Assembly: GCF_016805985.1 (NCBI RefSeq)
Contig: NZ_CP017661.1
Location: forward strand, 248,001-312,000
DNA from: Microbacterium sp. JZ31
GTDB lineage: Bacteria; Actinomycetota; Actinomycetes; Actinomycetales; Microbacteriaceae
Length of the DNA: 64,000 nucleotides
Direction: 5' to 3'
Part shown: positions 42,596-52,182 of the stretch, piece after piece
Layout: the number at the start of each line of letters is the position of its first letter
Numbering within the stretch: position 1 is the first letter of the stretch
Notes under the pieces: model-generated
What the model was told of the DNA's origin: nothing
Databases searched by the model: none
The model's input: the letters and a program-made list of their open reading frames with translations, nothing else
Made by a program: the position numbers and the translations under genes

Positions 42596-43397
42596 CGCGC
42601 GTCTCGACCGCACGCCGGTCCCGGCCTGGGTGTGGGGCGTCGCGGGGGCCGCGGGCATCGTCGCGGTGTGGTGGGTGCTCGCCGCGACCGTGCTGTCGTG
42701 CCTGGGCCCGAACTGCGCGCAGCCCATCCCGACGCCCGGGCAGGTCGTGGTCGAGGCCGCGCAGCGCGGTTTCGGGTTCTTCGCGCCGCAGTTCGGCGTG
42801 ACGCTCGCCGAGGCGGGCCTCGGCTACCTGTGGGGCAACGGGCTCGCGCTCGTGTTCGCCGCGCTCGTGCTGATCGTGCCGCGCGTCGAGGGCCTCGTGA
42901 TGCAGCTCGCGACCATCACGTACTGCCTGCCGATCGTGGCGATCGGCATGGTGCTCATCGTGATGCTGCCGATCCCGCAGGCCGGACGGCCGTCGCTCAC
43001 GTCGGTGATCCTGGCCGCGCTCAGCGTGTTCTTCACGACGGTCGTCGGATCACTGCTCGGCCTCAAGGCCGCCGACCGCAGCGCGCTCGACGTCGTCTCG
43101 GTGTACGGCGGGTCGCGGCTCACGCAGCTGCGCAAGGTCCGCCTGATCGCGGCGCTGCCCGCCATCCTGAACGCCCTGCAGATCGCCGTGCCGGCCGCGT
43201 TCCTCGGCGCCGTGCTGGGGGAGTTCTTCGGCAAGGTGCAGGCGGGTGTGGGGCGCGCGATGATGATCGCGCAGGTCGACTTCAACCCGCCGCTCGTGTG
43301 GGCGCTCGCGATCCTGTCCGGGCTCGTGGCGCTCGCCGGGTACTGGATCGTCGGACTGGTCGCGCGCGCCGTTGCGCCCTGGTCGAAGGGGGCGTGA
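42588..43397 (+). CDS. ABC transporter permease 1
   Basis: This 269-residue membrane protein has about six segments of the BPD_transp_1 type, with the EAA-like loop [28 protein letters not shown] that contacts the ATPase. The N-terminal soluble loop contains two Cys ([11 protein letters not shown]). It overlaps the ATPase gene by 8 bases and the next permease by 4 bases. Confidence 0.88.
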   Translation: MADARLDRTPVPAWVWGVAGAAGIVAVWWVLAATVLSCLGPNCAQPIPTPGQVVVEAAQRGFGFFAPQFGVTLAEAGLGYLWGNGLALVFAALVLIVPRVEGLVMQLATITYCLPIVAIGMVLIVMLPIPQAGRPSLTSVILAALSVFFTTVVGSLLGLKAADRSALDVVSVYGGSRLTQLRKVRLIAALPAILNALQIAVPAAFLGAVLGEFFGKVQAGVGRAMMIAQVDFNPPLVWALAILSGLVALAGYWIVGLVARAVAPWSKGA

Positions 43398-44206
43398 GCA
43401 TGGGCACCTCCTCGACGCTCCGCGTGCTCGGCCGCGGGTTGCTGATGTTCGCCGTGACCCTGCTTGTCGTCACCGTCCTGTGGCAGGTCATGCTGTGGGT
43501 GTTCGGCGTCAACGCGTACGTGGGCAAGGGCCCCGCGGACGTCTGGCGCTACCTCGTCGCCGACCCCGCAGCCGCGGAGAACCGCGCGCTGCTGTCCGGG
43601 CGGCTGTGGGTCACGCTCGGGCACGCGTTCATCGGCTTCGCCGCCGGCCTCGTCGTCGCGCTCGCCGCGGCGATCCTGTTCCAGCTGAACCGCGGTGTGG
43701 AGCACGCGCTCATGCCGCTCGCGATGCTGCTGCGATCCGTGCCGCTGGTCGCGATGGCGCCCGTCATCACGCTGATCTTCGGGCGAGACCTGTGGACGGT
43801 CGCGGTGATCGGCGGCATCGTCGTGCTGTTCCCCGCGCTCGTGAACATCGTCTTCGGCCTGCGCTCGGCGTCGCCGCAGATGACGGATGTCGTGCACGTC
43901 TACGGCGGATCGGCGTTCACGGCGCTGCGCAAGGTGGCCCTGCCCTCGTCGCTGCCCGCGTTCTTCGCGGCGGTCCGGATCTCCGTGCCCGGCGCGATCA
44001 CGGGCGCCCTGCTGGCGGAGTGGCTCGCGACGAGTGACGGCATCGGCGGCGGCATCGGCCCCGCGATCTCGCAGTCGAAGTTCCCCGAGGTGTGGGCGTC
44101 GGTCGTGCTCGTCACGGCCGCGGCGCTCATCCTGTACAACGTCATGCAGGTGATCGAGGACGTCGCGCTCACCCGCATGGGGATGCATCCTCTGCGCGGG
44201 GTCTGA
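43394..44206 (+). CDS. ABC transporter permease 2
   Basis: This 270-residue second permease of the same class has the EAA loop VHVYGGSAFTALRKVALPSSLPAFFAAVRISVP. GTG at 43394 overlaps the preceding stop (GTGA); ATG at 43400 is an alternative. Two different permeases plus one ATPase suggest a heterodimeric channel. The gene ends 6 bases from the convergent GntR gene. Confidence 0.88.
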   Translation: MSMGTSSTLRVLGRGLLMFAVTLLVVTVLWQVMLWVFGVNAYVGKGPADVWRYLVADPAAAENRALLSGRLWVTLGHAFIGFAAGLVVALAAAILFQLNRGVEHALMPLAMLLRSVPLVAMAPVITLIFGRDLWTVAVIGGIVVLFPALVNIVFGLRSASPQMTDVVHVYGGSAFTALRKVALPSSLPAFFAAVRISVPGAITGALLAEWLATSDGIGGGIGPAISQSKFPEVWASVVLVTAAALILYNVMQVIEDVALTRMGMHPLRGV

Positions 44207-44212
44207 GCGCGA

Positions 44213-44845
44213 TCAGGGGTGCGGGTGCGAGCCGTCCGCGTACATCCGCAGCCGCACCTCGCGCGCGCCCGTCATGTGGTGCTCGGCGATCTCCCGCGCC
44301 GCCTCGGCGTCGTGGCGGGAGATCGCCCCGAGCAGCTCGTCGTGCTGGCTGATGACCTCGTCCCAGCGCCCCGGCCAGTCGAGCGTCGTCGTGGGGTAGC
44401 GCCGCAGGTGCACGTGCAGCCGCTCGAGCAGGTCGATCAGCGTCGGGCTGTGGCTCGCCTCCCACAGGGCGGAGTGGAACGCCCGGTTCGCGACGGCGCG
44501 CTCCTCGGCGCCCTCGAGGCCCCGCATCGCGTCCTGCCGCGCGCGCAGCCGGGCGAGATCCAGATCCGTCGCGTGCTTCGCCGCGGCGCGCGCCGCCGAT
44601 CCCTCGAGCGTGATGCGCACGTCGTAGATGTCGAGGATCTCCTCAGGCGACGTCGCGCGCACGACCGCGCCGCGCGGCCCGCGCTCGACGAGCCGCTCGA
44701 TCTCCAGGCGGTGCAGCGCCTCGCGCACGGGGGTGCGGCTCGTGCCGAAGTCGGCCGCCAGGGCGTTCTCCGACAGGATGCGCCCGCCCTCCAGGCGACC
44801 GGCGATGATCGCGTCGCGGATGCGCTCGTACACGCTCGTCGCCAC
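44213..44845 (-). CDS. GntR-family transcriptional regulator, FCD type
   Basis: This 210-residue regulator has a GntR winged helix (IRDAIIAGRLEGGRILSENALAADFGTSRTPVREALHRLE) and an FCD domain (RVTLEGSAARAAAK-like ITLEGSAARAAAKHATD, AFHSALWEASHS, QHDELLGAI). GTG at 44845 has GGAGGTGG upstream, with TACGAT (44864-44869, coding strand) as a likely -10. It is downstream of the tctCBA-tcuA operon on the same strand and is the best candidate to bind the GTxTACAC palindromes at 49672-49692. Confidence 0.88.
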   Translation of the reverse strand: MATSVYERIRDAIIAGRLEGGRILSENALAADFGTSRTPVREALHRLEIERLVERGPRGAVVRATSPEEILDIYDVRITLEGSAARAAAKHATDLDLARLRARQDAMRGLEGAEERAVANRAFHSALWEASHSPTLIDLLERLHVHLRRYPTTTLDWPGRWDEVISQHDELLGAISRHDAEAAREIAEHHMTGAREVRLRMYADGSHPHP

Positions 44846-44933
44846 GCGACCACCTCCGTCTCGATCGTATCCGTGCGGCGCGGCCGCCCCGCACCGCCCC
44901 CGTCAGGCCACGGCGTTCCCTCGCCGCACCCCG

Positions 44934-46409
44934 TCAGGCCGCGGCGCCCGTGCGACGGCCGAACACCATTCCCGCCGCCAGTCCGGATCCGCCGGGGTAG
45001 TTGCCGCTGAAAAGGCCGCCGAGCATCTCGCCGCATGCGAACAGCCCCGGGATGGGCGTGCCGTCCGCGCCGAGCACGCGCCCGTCGAGGTCGCCCTTCA
45101 CGCCGCCGAACGTGAACGTGATGCCGCACGTCACGGGGAAGGCGTAGAACGGCGGCGTCTCGATCGGCGAGGCCCAGTTCGACTTCGGCGGCGCGGTGTG
45201 CGCCGCGCGGCCGTCCTTGACCGTCGGGTCGTAGGGCGCGTCGCGGTCGATGCTCGCGTTGAAGCCCTCGACCGTGGCGACGAACCCGTCGCGCGCGATG
45301 CCGGCCGCGTCCGCGAGCTCCTCCAGCGTGTCGGCCGTGTGCACGCCGATCCCCGGCATGTCGTACTCCTCGGTGCGCAAGGCGGGCCGCAGGGCGGCGT
45401 CGAACACCTGCCACGCGACCGAGCCGGGCTGGGCGAGGATCTCGCGGCCGTACTTGGCGTAGGTGTAGTTGCGGAAGTCGGCGCCCTCGTCCAGGAAGCG
45501 CTCGCCGTGGCGGTTGACGATGATCCCGAGCGGGTAGCTCTGGCGCGTCAGGCGGTTGGTGAGCTCACGGTTGGACTCGTTGTGCTCGGCGCCGGCGTCC
45601 CACTGCACGCTGTGACAGGTCGACCAGTCGCCGCCGCGCTGGGCGCCGATCTCGAGCGCCGCCAGCAGCATGTCGCCCGTGTTGTACGGCGTGCCGCGCA
45701 CCTTGGCGTTGGCCCAGCCCGGCCCGAGGTGCTGCTCGCGCAGCTCGGGGCTCGACTCGAAGCCGCCCGCCGCGAGGACCACGCTCTCGGCCCGCACCTC
45801 GTGCGTGTCGCCGTCGGTTTCGTACCGGACCCCGGTGACCGCGCCGTCCTCGACGATCAGCGACCTCGCGCGCGCGCCGTAGCGCACCTCGGTGCCCATC
45901 CGCTCGGCCACCGCCGTGTGGTCGTCGATCAGGCCCACGCCGCCGCCGACGTTGCCCACGTGCAGGCCGCCCCAGAAGAGGTAGGTGCCGTCCGGGCGGG
46001 CGTACGCCTGGCGCTCGTACATCAGGCGGTACTTGAGCCCGAGACCGTGCAGCCAGCGCACGGCCTCCGCGGCCTCGTCCACCAGCACGCGCGCCATGTC
46101 CGGGTCGGTGCGACCGTCCGTCACCTTGACGAGATCCGCCAGGTACTCGTCCGAGGAGTACGGCGGCACGATCGTCGCACCGTGCCGCTCATCCGGCTCG
46201 ACGATGTCGCGCAGGTCGTCGAGCCCGCCGTGCGGGATGCGGGTGGCGCCGGCCGTGTAGTAGCTGTTGCCGCCCGCCATGTCGTGCGTGCCGCGCTCGA
46301 GCAGCAGAACGCGCCGCCCGCGCTCGGCCGCCGCATGGGCCGCCGAGAATCCCGCGTTGCCGCCGCCCACGACGATGACGTCGTATCGCTCGGGTGAAGT
46401 GGATTGCAC
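44934..46409 (-). CDS. tcuA: FAD-dependent tricarballylate dehydrogenase-like flavoprotein (TcuA type)
   Basis: This 491-residue flavoprotein of the fumarate reductase/succinate dehydrogenase family has the FAD motif VIVVGGGNAGFSAAHAA, GGNSYYTAGATR, and the C-terminal VTCGITFTFGGVKGDLDGRVLG and GNYPGGSGLAAGMVFGR. The GGNSxxT form matches tricarballylate dehydrogenase TcuA, which oxidises tricarballylate to cis-aconitate. Position behind a tricarboxylate transporter agrees. GTG at 46409 has AGGAGGAATCA upstream. No TcuB-like electron-transfer partner is nearby; other FAD dehydrogenases of the family remain possible. Confidence 0.78.
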   Translation of the reverse strand: MQSTSPERYDVIVVGGGNAGFSAAHAAAERGRRVLLLERGTHDMAGGNSYYTAGATRIPHGGLDDLRDIVEPDERHGATIVPPYSSDEYLADLVKVTDGRTDPDMARVLVDEAAEAVRWLHGLGLKYRLMYERQAYARPDGTYLFWGGLHVGNVGGGVGLIDDHTAVAERMGTEVRYGARARSLIVEDGAVTGVRYETDGDTHEVRAESVVLAAGGFESSPELREQHLGPGWANAKVRGTPYNTGDMLLAALEIGAQRGGDWSTCHSVQWDAGAEHNESNRELTNRLTRQSYPLGIIVNRHGERFLDEGADFRNYTYAKYGREILAQPGSVAWQVFDAALRPALRTEEYDMPGIGVHTADTLEELADAAGIARDGFVATVEGFNASIDRDAPYDPTVKDGRAAHTAPPKSNWASPIETPPFYAFPVTCGITFTFGGVKGDLDGRVLGADGTPIPGLFACGEMLGGLFSGNYPGGSGLAAGMVFGRRTGAAA

Positions 46410-46438
46410 TGATTCCTCCTGGTCAGTCGGGTCTCGCG

Positions 46439-47998
46439 TCAGCGCGTCGAGTCGGTCGGGGTGGTCTGGGCGGCCTCCGCGTCGGACGCGCCCGCAGCGC
46501 GCAGGGCGCGACGGCGACGACGTCCGAGCTGGGCGCCGATGAGCGGCGGCACGATCAGCAGCAGAGCAGCGACGATCCAGAGCCCGATGGTCAGCGGGCT
46601 CGAGACGAGGATCGCGGGGTCGCCCTCCGAGAGCGTCATCGCCCGGCGCAGCTGCGCCTCCATGAGGGGGCCGAGGATCAGGCCGACCACGGCGGGCGCT
46701 GCGGGGATGTCGGCGAGGCGCATCAGCATCCCGAGCGCGCCCAGCACCGCGAGGATCACGATGTCGGTCGGGGAGCCGCCCGCCGCGAATGCGCCGAGCG
46801 CGGCGAACACCGTCACGGCCGCGTAGATCGACCAGCTGGGCAGCATCAGCAGCCGCGCCCACACCTTCACGAGCGGCAGGTTGAGCACGAGCAGCATCAC
46901 GTTGCCGATGAACAGCGACGCGATGAGCGCCCACACGAGGTCGCCGGACTCGGCGAACAGGGTGGGCCCGGGCTGCAGGCCGTACGACTGGAACGCGGTG
47001 AGGATGATCGCCGCGGTGGCCGAGGTCGGCAGGCCGATCGTCAGCAGCGGCACGAGCACGCCCGCGGCCGCGGCGTTGTTCGCCGACTCGGGGCCCGCCA
47101 CGCCCTCGATCGCGCCGCGGCCGAACTCGCCGCGGTGCTTCGAGAGCCGCTTCTCGGCCGCGTACGACAGGAAGGTCGGGATCTCGGCGCCGCCCGCGGG
47201 CAGCGCGCCGATCGGGAAGCCGAGCGCCGTGCCGCGCAGCCACGCGGGCCAGGACCGGCGGAACTCCTCGCGCGACAGCGCCGTGCGGCCCTTCACCGGG
47301 GTCACGGTGCTGCGGCCCGTGCCCGAGAGCACGTGCGAGAGCGTCTCCGCGATCGCGAACAGTCCCACGACGACGAGCACGACGTCGAGGCCGTCGAGCA
47401 GCCGGTCGCTGCCGAACGTCAGGCGCGGCTGGCCCGACTGCACGTCGATGCCGATCAGGCCGATCGTCAGGCCGATCACGAGGCTCGCGGCGCCCTTGAG
47501 CAGGTTCGGTCCCAGCAGCGCGGCGACCGAGATGAAGGCGATCGCCATGAGCGCGACGTACTCGGGCGGGCCGAGCGTGATCGCGAACTCGGCCATCACG
47601 GGGGCGAGCAGCGTCAGCCCGACGGTCGCCACGATGCCGGCGACGAACGAGCCGATCGCGGCCGTCGCGAGCGCCGCGGCCGCGCGGCCGGCGCGCGCCA
47701 TCTTGTTCCCCTCGATCGCCGAGACGATCGATGCGGACTCGCCGGGGGTGTTGAGCAGGATGGACGTGGTCGATCCGCCGTACATGCCGCCCGAGTAGAT
47801 GCCGGCGAACAGGATCAGCGCGGCGGACGGCTCGAGACGGAACGTGATCGGCAGCAGCAGGGCGACGGTGAGCGCCGGCCCGATGCCGGGCAGGACGCCG
47901 ACGGCCGTGCCGATCGTGACGCCCAGCAGCGCCCAGAGCAGGTTCGCGGGGGTGATCGCGGCGGCGAACCCCTGCATGAGCAGGTCGAACGTGTCCAT
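46439..47998 (-). CDS. tctA: Tripartite tricarboxylate transporter, large permease TctA
   Basis: This 519-residue polytopic protein has ten or more membrane segments. It carries the TctA signatures [21 protein letters not shown] near the N-terminus and [18 protein letters not shown], with a second repeat around AVPRSW-like [25 protein letters not shown]. It forms the transport channel with TctB and takes substrate from TctC. It starts two bases after the tctB stop. Confidence 0.93.
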   Translation of the reverse strand: MDTFDLLMQGFAAAITPANLLWALLGVTIGTAVGVLPGIGPALTVALLLPITFRLEPSAALILFAGIYSGGMYGGSTTSILLNTPGESASIVSAIEGNKMARAGRAAAALATAAIGSFVAGIVATVGLTLLAPVMAEFAITLGPPEYVALMAIAFISVAALLGPNLLKGAASLVIGLTIGLIGIDVQSGQPRLTFGSDRLLDGLDVVLVVVGLFAIAETLSHVLSGTGRSTVTPVKGRTALSREEFRRSWPAWLRGTALGFPIGALPAGGAEIPTFLSYAAEKRLSKHRGEFGRGAIEGVAGPESANNAAAAGVLVPLLTIGLPTSATAAIILTAFQSYGLQPGPTLFAESGDLVWALIASLFIGNVMLLVLNLPLVKVWARLLMLPSWSIYAAVTVFAALGAFAAGGSPTDIVILAVLGALGMLMRLADIPAAPAVVGLILGPLMEAQLRRAMTLSEGDPAILVSSPLTIGLWIVAALLLIVPPLIGAQLGRRRRRALRAAGASDAEAAQTTPTDSTR

Positions 47999-48000
47999 TG

Positions 48001-48603
48001 TCAGAACCCCCAGGGGCCGGCCGGGAGGGTCAGCCCGATCAGCCGGTCGAAGATGAGCACCACGGATCCCGCGATCAGCACGCCCGTGATGGGCAGGTGC
48101 CAGCCGCGCGGGGCGCCGAGCAGCAGAGCGCTCGCGACATACAGCCCGGCGCCGCTGACGAAGAAGCCGGCGAACGGCAGGATCAGCGCGAACAGGATGA
48201 GCGCCAGCAGGACGAGCGCGGCGCGCAGCAGGGCACCGCGGCCGAGCACGGTGCCGCGCTCGATTCCGCTGCGACCGGTGCGCAGCAGCACCGTGCCGAA
48301 GCGCGCGTTCGCGATGACGAGGCCCGCGCCGAGGACGCCGAGCAGGGCGCCGATCACGAGCGGGAACGCCGCGGGGCCGAGCGGATCCGACGAGGCGGGG
48401 AGGCGCAGCGCGTCGACGACGACGAGCACGGCCGCGATCACCATGATCGCGCCGATGATCAGCGACGCCACGCCCGAGACCACGGCGGGATACGCGCCCG
48501 CCGAGACGGGCGGCGGATCCTTCTCGATCGCGGCGAGGTTGGTGGTGGTGAGGCCGGGCAGGTCACGCCCTCGCGTGCGGCGCGGTTCGGTCGATTCGCT
48601 CAT
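48001..48603 (-). CDS. tctB: Tripartite tricarboxylate transporter, small permease TctB
   Basis: This 200-residue protein has four to five hydrophobic segments after a charged N-terminus (about 25 residues), matching TctB. The [20 protein letters not shown] segment is the family hallmark. It is one base after tctC and two bases before tctA. Confidence 0.88.
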   Translation of the reverse strand: MSESTEPRRTRGRDLPGLTTTNLAAIEKDPPPVSAGAYPAVVSGVASLIIGAIMVIAAVLVVVDALRLPASSDPLGPAAFPLVIGALLGVLGAGLVIANARFGTVLLRTGRSGIERGTVLGRGALLRAALVLLALILFALILPFAGFFVSGAGLYVASALLLGAPRGWHLPITGVLIAGSVVLIFDRLIGLTLPAGPWGF

Positions 48604-48604
48604 G

Positions 48605-49642
48605 TCACTTCACCAGTCCGATCTGCTCGAGGATCTGCGCGGTGGTCTCCTGGTCCTTCTGCAGGAACTCGGTCAGCTCGGGGCCGGTGAGGTAGGCGTC
48701 CTCCCACCCGCGATCGGACAGGATCTCCTGCCACGCCGCCGACCCGTGCATCTCGTCGAGCATCGCGATGAGCGCCTCGCGCTCGCTCTCGCTCAGCCCC
48801 TTGGGCGCCGCGATGCCGCGCCAGTTCTGCAGCTCGATGTCGAGGCCGGACTCACGCAGCGTGGGCACGTCGGGGAGGTTGTCGACGCGCTCGGGGCTCG
48901 AGACCGCGAGGGCGCGCATCGAGCCGTCCTCGATGTACGGCAGCAGCTCGGAGATGCCCGACATGCCGGCCGTCGAGCGGCCGGACAGCATGGTGGTGAG
49001 CGCCTCGCCGCCGCCGGAGTGCGCGACGTAGGAGGCCTCGCGCGGATCCGCACCCACGGCCTCCGCGACCAGCCCGGTGAGCACCTGCTCGACGCCGCCC
49101 GCGGATCCGCCGGCGATCGACACGGATCCGACGTCCTCCGCCATGGCGTCCGCGAGATCCTCCATCGTCCGGATCTCGGAGTCCGCGGGCACGGCGATCA
49201 CGAGGTACTCGGTCGTGAGGCGCGCGAGCATGTCGACGTCGTCGAGCGTCGCCTCGGAGCCGTTGGTCAGGATGGCGCCGACCATGATCGCGCCCGTGAC
49301 CATGAGCTCGTTCGCCTCGCCGGTGTGGCGCACGAACTGCGGCAGGCCGATCGTGCCGCCGGCGCCGCCGACGTTGTAGACCTCGGTGCGGCCGACGATG
49401 TCGCCCAGCGCGGTCTGCACGGCGCGGGAGGTCTGGTCCCAGCCGCCGCCGGGGTCGGCGGGCGCCATGATGCGCAGCTGCCGGCCGCCGAGCGCGTCCT
49501 CGAGTGCGCTGGCGCTCTGGGAGCGCTGCGTGATGCCGGTGAGCGCGAGCGCGGCGATCATCGCGACCGCGGCGAGGGCGCCGACGATGAGCCGCCAGCG
49601 GGACCCGCGGCGGGGAGGTGCCTGATCTTGGGTGGGCAGCAT
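48605..49642 (-). CDS. tctC: Tripartite tricarboxylate transporter, substrate-binding protein TctC
   Basis: This 345-residue binding protein has an N-terminal membrane/signal helix (WRLIVGALAAVAMIAALALTG) and the Bug/TctC fold. LRIMAPADPGGGWDQTSRAV binds the carboxylate, and YNVGGAGGTIGLPQF and GEALTTMLSGRSTAGMSG follow. No lipobox is seen, so it may remain anchored by its N-terminal helix or be cleaved. It is the first gene of tctC-tctB-tctA-tcuA. Confidence 0.93.
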   Translation of the reverse strand: MLPTQDQAPPRRGSRWRLIVGALAAVAMIAALALTGITQRSQSASALEDALGGRQLRIMAPADPGGGWDQTSRAVQTALGDIVGRTEVYNVGGAGGTIGLPQFVRHTGEANELMVTGAIMVGAILTNGSEATLDDVDMLARLTTEYLVIAVPADSEIRTMEDLADAMAEDVGSVSIAGGSAGGVEQVLTGLVAEAVGADPREASYVAHSGGGEALTTMLSGRSTAGMSGISELLPYIEDGSMRALAVSSPERVDNLPDVPTLRESGLDIELQNWRGIAAPKGLSESEREALIAMLDEMHGSAAWQEILSDRGWEDAYLTGPELTEFLQKDQETTAQILEQIGLVK

Positions 49643-49671
49643 CGCCCTCTCCTCTCGACGTCGTTGTCGCT

Positions 49672-49692
49672 ACCTGTATACAGGTGTACACC
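49672..49692. promoter_or_regulatory. Two overlapping GntR-type palindromes over the tct promoter
   Basis: ACCTGTATACAGGT (49672-49685) and GGTGTACACC (49683-49692) are both perfect palindromes. They match the general GntR/FCD pattern with a central GTxTAxAC. Confidence 0.7.
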
Positions 49693-49703
49693 AATGGACG
49701 CAA
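49675..49703 (-). promoter_or_regulatory. Promoter of the tctCBA-tcuA operon
   Basis: On the minus strand TTGCGT (49703-49698) and TATACA (49680-49675) are spaced by 17 bases. The -10 box lies inside the TGTATACA palindrome, so an occupied operator would exclude RNA polymerase. Confidence 0.65.
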
Positions 49704-49750
49704 GAAGGGCCGCAGCGCCTCAGATCACGGTCGTGGTCAGCCCGCGCCGC

Positions 49751-50074
49751 TCACTCGAGCCACTCGGTGATGAACCGGTCGCTCGCGTGGATGTGCGTCG
49801 CGATGTACTCGCCGCGGTCGAGCACCTCGAAGCGGTGCGCGACGAGCGCGGGCACGACGAGCACCTGGTTCGCCGATCCGACGACGTGCTCGTCGCCGAC
49901 CGTGAACAGGGCGCTTCCCGCGTGGATGAGGAACGTCTCGCCGTACGGATGTCGGTGCAGCCGAGGGCCGGTGCCGGGACGCGCCCCCTGCTCGCGGAAG
50001 AAGCTCACGGGCGAGCCGTGCAGATACCCCTCGAAGTCCGCATCGGGCGCGAGGTCGATCGGTGTGACGGACAT
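49751..50074 (-). CDS. Cupin-domain protein
   Basis: This 107-residue single-domain cupin has metal-binding residues in RLHRHPYGETFLIHAG (two His and Glu) and in VVPALVAHRFEVL (third His). Small cupins of this kind can be sensors, isomerases or dioxygenases; nothing in the sequence decides. It lies between the tct promoter and a 2-hydroxyacid dehydrogenase, on the same strand as both. Confidence 0.8.
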   Translation of the reverse strand: MSVTPIDLAPDADFEGYLHGSPVSFFREQGARPGTGPRLHRHPYGETFLIHAGSALFTVGDEHVVGSANQVLVVPALVAHRFEVLDRGEYIATHIHASDRFITEWLE

Positions 50075-50135
50075 GCGGCCCAGTGTGCCGCAGCCCGCCG
50101 CGCGGCGTCAGGCGGTCGCGGCGGGTGCGGATGCG

Positions 50136-51080
50136 TCAGGTGCGGATGACGACGTTCACCGGCTCCTCGCCGCGCGCCATGCGCTCGGCCTGCGCCGCGA
50201 TGAGCCGCGCCACGCGTGGGCGCATGGCTCCGGAGCGGCCGCCGACGTGCGGCGCGATCAGCACGCCGGGAAGCGACCACAGCGGGTGTCCCTCCGGCAG
50301 CGGCTCCGGATCGAACACGTCGCTCGCGACGCGGATCCGGCCGCGCGAGACGTGGTCGACGAGGGCGTCGGTGTCGACGATCGGACCGCGGCCGACGTTC
50401 ACCACGAGCGCGCCGTCCGGCAGCGCCGCGAGCGCGGCGTCGTCCACCAGGTGCCGCGTCTCCGATCCGCCGGGCAGCGCGATCAGCAGGACGTCGGCCG
50501 TCGGAAGCAGGTCGGGGAGCTCGTCGATCGCGCGGACGTCGATGCCGTCCTCCCGGCGCGCGCTGCTCGCGACCGGCACGAGGTCCACCTCGAACGGCAG
50601 GAGGCGGTCGGCGATGGCCTTGCCCACACCGCCGAAGCCCAGCAGCACGACACGCTTGTCGGCGAGACCCGTGGCCTCGAACGACTCCCAGACCCCGCCG
50701 TCCTGATTGCGGACCATGCGCGGCAGCTCGCGCTGCGCCGCCAGGGTCAGGGTGAGGGCGAGCTCGGCGGTCGCCGTCTCGTGCACGGAGGCGGCGTTGG
50801 CGAACACCGTGCCGGCGGGAAGGGCGTCCTGCACGCCGTCGTAGCCGATCGACTGGCCCTGCACGAGCCGGTGCCGGACGGTCGTCAGCGCCCGCAGCGC
50901 GTCTCCGTTGCCCATGTACGGCGGCACGACGATGTCGATCCGCTCGCGCGGCGCGGCCTCGCGCGCGCCGTCCCACTCGATGACCTCGATCGCGAGGGAG
51001 GGGTCGATCAGCGCGCGCACATCGTCCGCGAGTTCGGCGTTCGGGATGGACAGGACGACGGTGTCAGGCGAGTCGCTCAC
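50136..51080 (-). CDS. D-isomer-specific 2-hydroxyacid dehydrogenase
   Basis: This 314-residue NAD-dependent dehydrogenase has the nucleotide-binding VVLLGFGGVGKAIADRLLPF. The catalytic Arg is in VNVGRGPIVDTDALVDH, Glu in FDPEPLPEGHPLW and His in VLIAPHVGGRSG. It reduces 2-keto acids such as hydroxypyruvate or glyoxylate. TAGGGT (51087-51092, coding strand) lies 6 bases before the GTG, fitting a leaderless transcript. Confidence 0.88.
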   Translation of the reverse strand: MSDSPDTVVLSIPNAELADDVRALIDPSLAIEVIEWDGAREAAPRERIDIVVPPYMGNGDALRALTTVRHRLVQGQSIGYDGVQDALPAGTVFANAASVHETATAELALTLTLAAQRELPRMVRNQDGGVWESFEATGLADKRVVLLGFGGVGKAIADRLLPFEVDLVPVASSARREDGIDVRAIDELPDLLPTADVLLIALPGGSETRHLVDDAALAALPDGALVVNVGRGPIVDTDALVDHVSRGRIRVASDVFDPEPLPEGHPLWSLPGVLIAPHVGGRSGAMRPRVARLIAAQAERMARGEEPVNVVIRT

Positions 51081-51123
51081 CCCTCGACCCTATCGGCGCG
51101 ACGCCGCCGCGTGCGCGGCGACC

Positions 51124-51831
51124 TCAGGCTGCCTGGGCGACCGTGGCGGCGATGGCGCTCGTGAAGAAGCCGAGGCCGTCGACGCCCGAGCGCATCGCGG
51201 CCACCGTGCCGGGGCCGAAGCCCGGCTCGACGGCGTGCTCGGGATGCGGCATGAGGCCCACGACGTTGCCGCGCTCGTTCGTCAGGCCCGCGATGTCGTT
51301 CAGCGAGCCGTTCGGGTTCACGCCGAGGTAGCGGAAGACGACCTGGCCCTCGCCCTCGATGCGCCGCAGCGTCTCGTCGTCGGCGATGTAGCCGCCGTCG
51401 GCGTTCTTCAGCGGGATGACGATCTCCTGGCCGACCTCGAACGCGCTCGACCAGGCGGTCGACGCGTTCTCGACGCGCAGGCGCTGGTCGCGGCGGATGA
51501 ACTGCTGGTGGGCGTTGCGGATGAGCCCGCCCGGCAGCAGATGCGCCTCGACGAGCATCTGGAAGCCGTTGCAGATGCCGAGGATCGGCATGCCCTGCGC
51601 GGCCGCGTCCTTGACCTCCGCCATGATCGGCGCGTGCGCCGCGATGGCGCCGGCGCGCAGGTAGTCGCCGTAGCTGAAGCCTCCGGGCAGCACGAGTGCG
51701 TCGACGCCGTCGAGATCGTGCGATCCGTGCCACAGCGCCACGGGCTCGCCGCCCGCGAGGCGCACGGCGCGCTGCGCGTCCCGGTCGTCCAGCGAGCCGG
51801 GGAAGGTGATGACGCCGATCCGGGCGGTCAC
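51124..51831 (-). CDS. purQ: Phosphoribosylformylglycinamidine synthase subunit PurQ
   Basis: This 235-residue class I amidotransferase subunit supplies ammonia to PurL in purine synthesis. [13 protein letters not shown], the nucleophile in [11 protein letters not shown] (Cys87) and the C-terminal [13 protein letters not shown] with His and Glu are all present. GTG at 51831 overlaps the purS stop (GTGA). purL is not in the window. Confidence 0.96.
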   Translation of the reverse strand: MTARIGVITFPGSLDDRDAQRAVRLAGGEPVALWHGSHDLDGVDALVLPGGFSYGDYLRAGAIAAHAPIMAEVKDAAAQGMPILGICNGFQMLVEAHLLPGGLIRNAHQQFIRRDQRLRVENASTAWSSAFEVGQEIVIPLKNADGGYIADDETLRRIEGEGQVVFRYLGVNPNGSLNDIAGLTNERGNVVGLMPHPEHAVEPGFGPGTVAAMRSGVDGLGFFTSAIAATVAQAA

Positions 51832-52076
51832 TCGACCACCTCGATCCCGACGACGTCCTCGATCACGCCGTTGGAGAGGATCTCGTCGGCCACCTGGCGT
51901 GCCTCCGCGAGCAGCTCGTCGGTGACCTCGCCCTCGACCGTCAGCTCGATGCGCTTGCCGATGCGCACGTTCTGGAACGCTCCGTGACCGAGGCGCGTGA
52001 GCGATCCGGTGACCGCCTTGCCCTGAGGGTCCAGCAGCTCGGCCTTGGGCATGACGTCGACGACGATGGTGGGCAT
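51828..52076 (-). CDS. purS: Phosphoribosylformylglycinamidine synthase subunit PurS
   Basis: This 82-residue small subunit has [40 protein letters not shown] and ENPVIE-like [15 protein letters not shown], the PurS pattern. It bridges PurQ and PurL. ATG at 52076 has an AGAAGGA site. The leader upstream contains a GC hairpin around 52093-52115 and an intergenic repeat copy. Confidence 0.94.
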   Translation of the reverse strand: MPTIVVDVMPKAELLDPQGKAVTGSLTRLGHGAFQNVRIGKRIELTVEGEVTDELLAEARQVADEILSNGVIEDVVGIEVVE

Positions 52077-52121
52077 ACTCGAGATCCTTCTGAGCGGCCG
52101 CGTGCGGCCGCCGCTGTTGGT

Positions 52122-52155
52122 GGTTGAGTGACGAGCGAAGCGAGGAATCGAAACC
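52122..52155 (+). repeat. GTTGAG...TCGAAAC intergenic repeat, copy 3
   Basis: GGTTGAGTGACGAGCGAAGC then GAGGAATCGAAACC shares the GTTGAG, GAGCGAAGCGA and TCGAAAC blocks with the elements at 21265 and 22386. It lies between purS and the Gfo/Idh gene. Confidence 0.6.
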
Positions 52156-52182
52156 CGGTGGGCGGCGGGGATCGGGGATATT

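Noticed and set aside
44846..44933. Autoregulatory TGTATACA site at the GntR gene next to tcuA
   Set aside because: No copy of the palindromes from the tct promoter is found in this gap.
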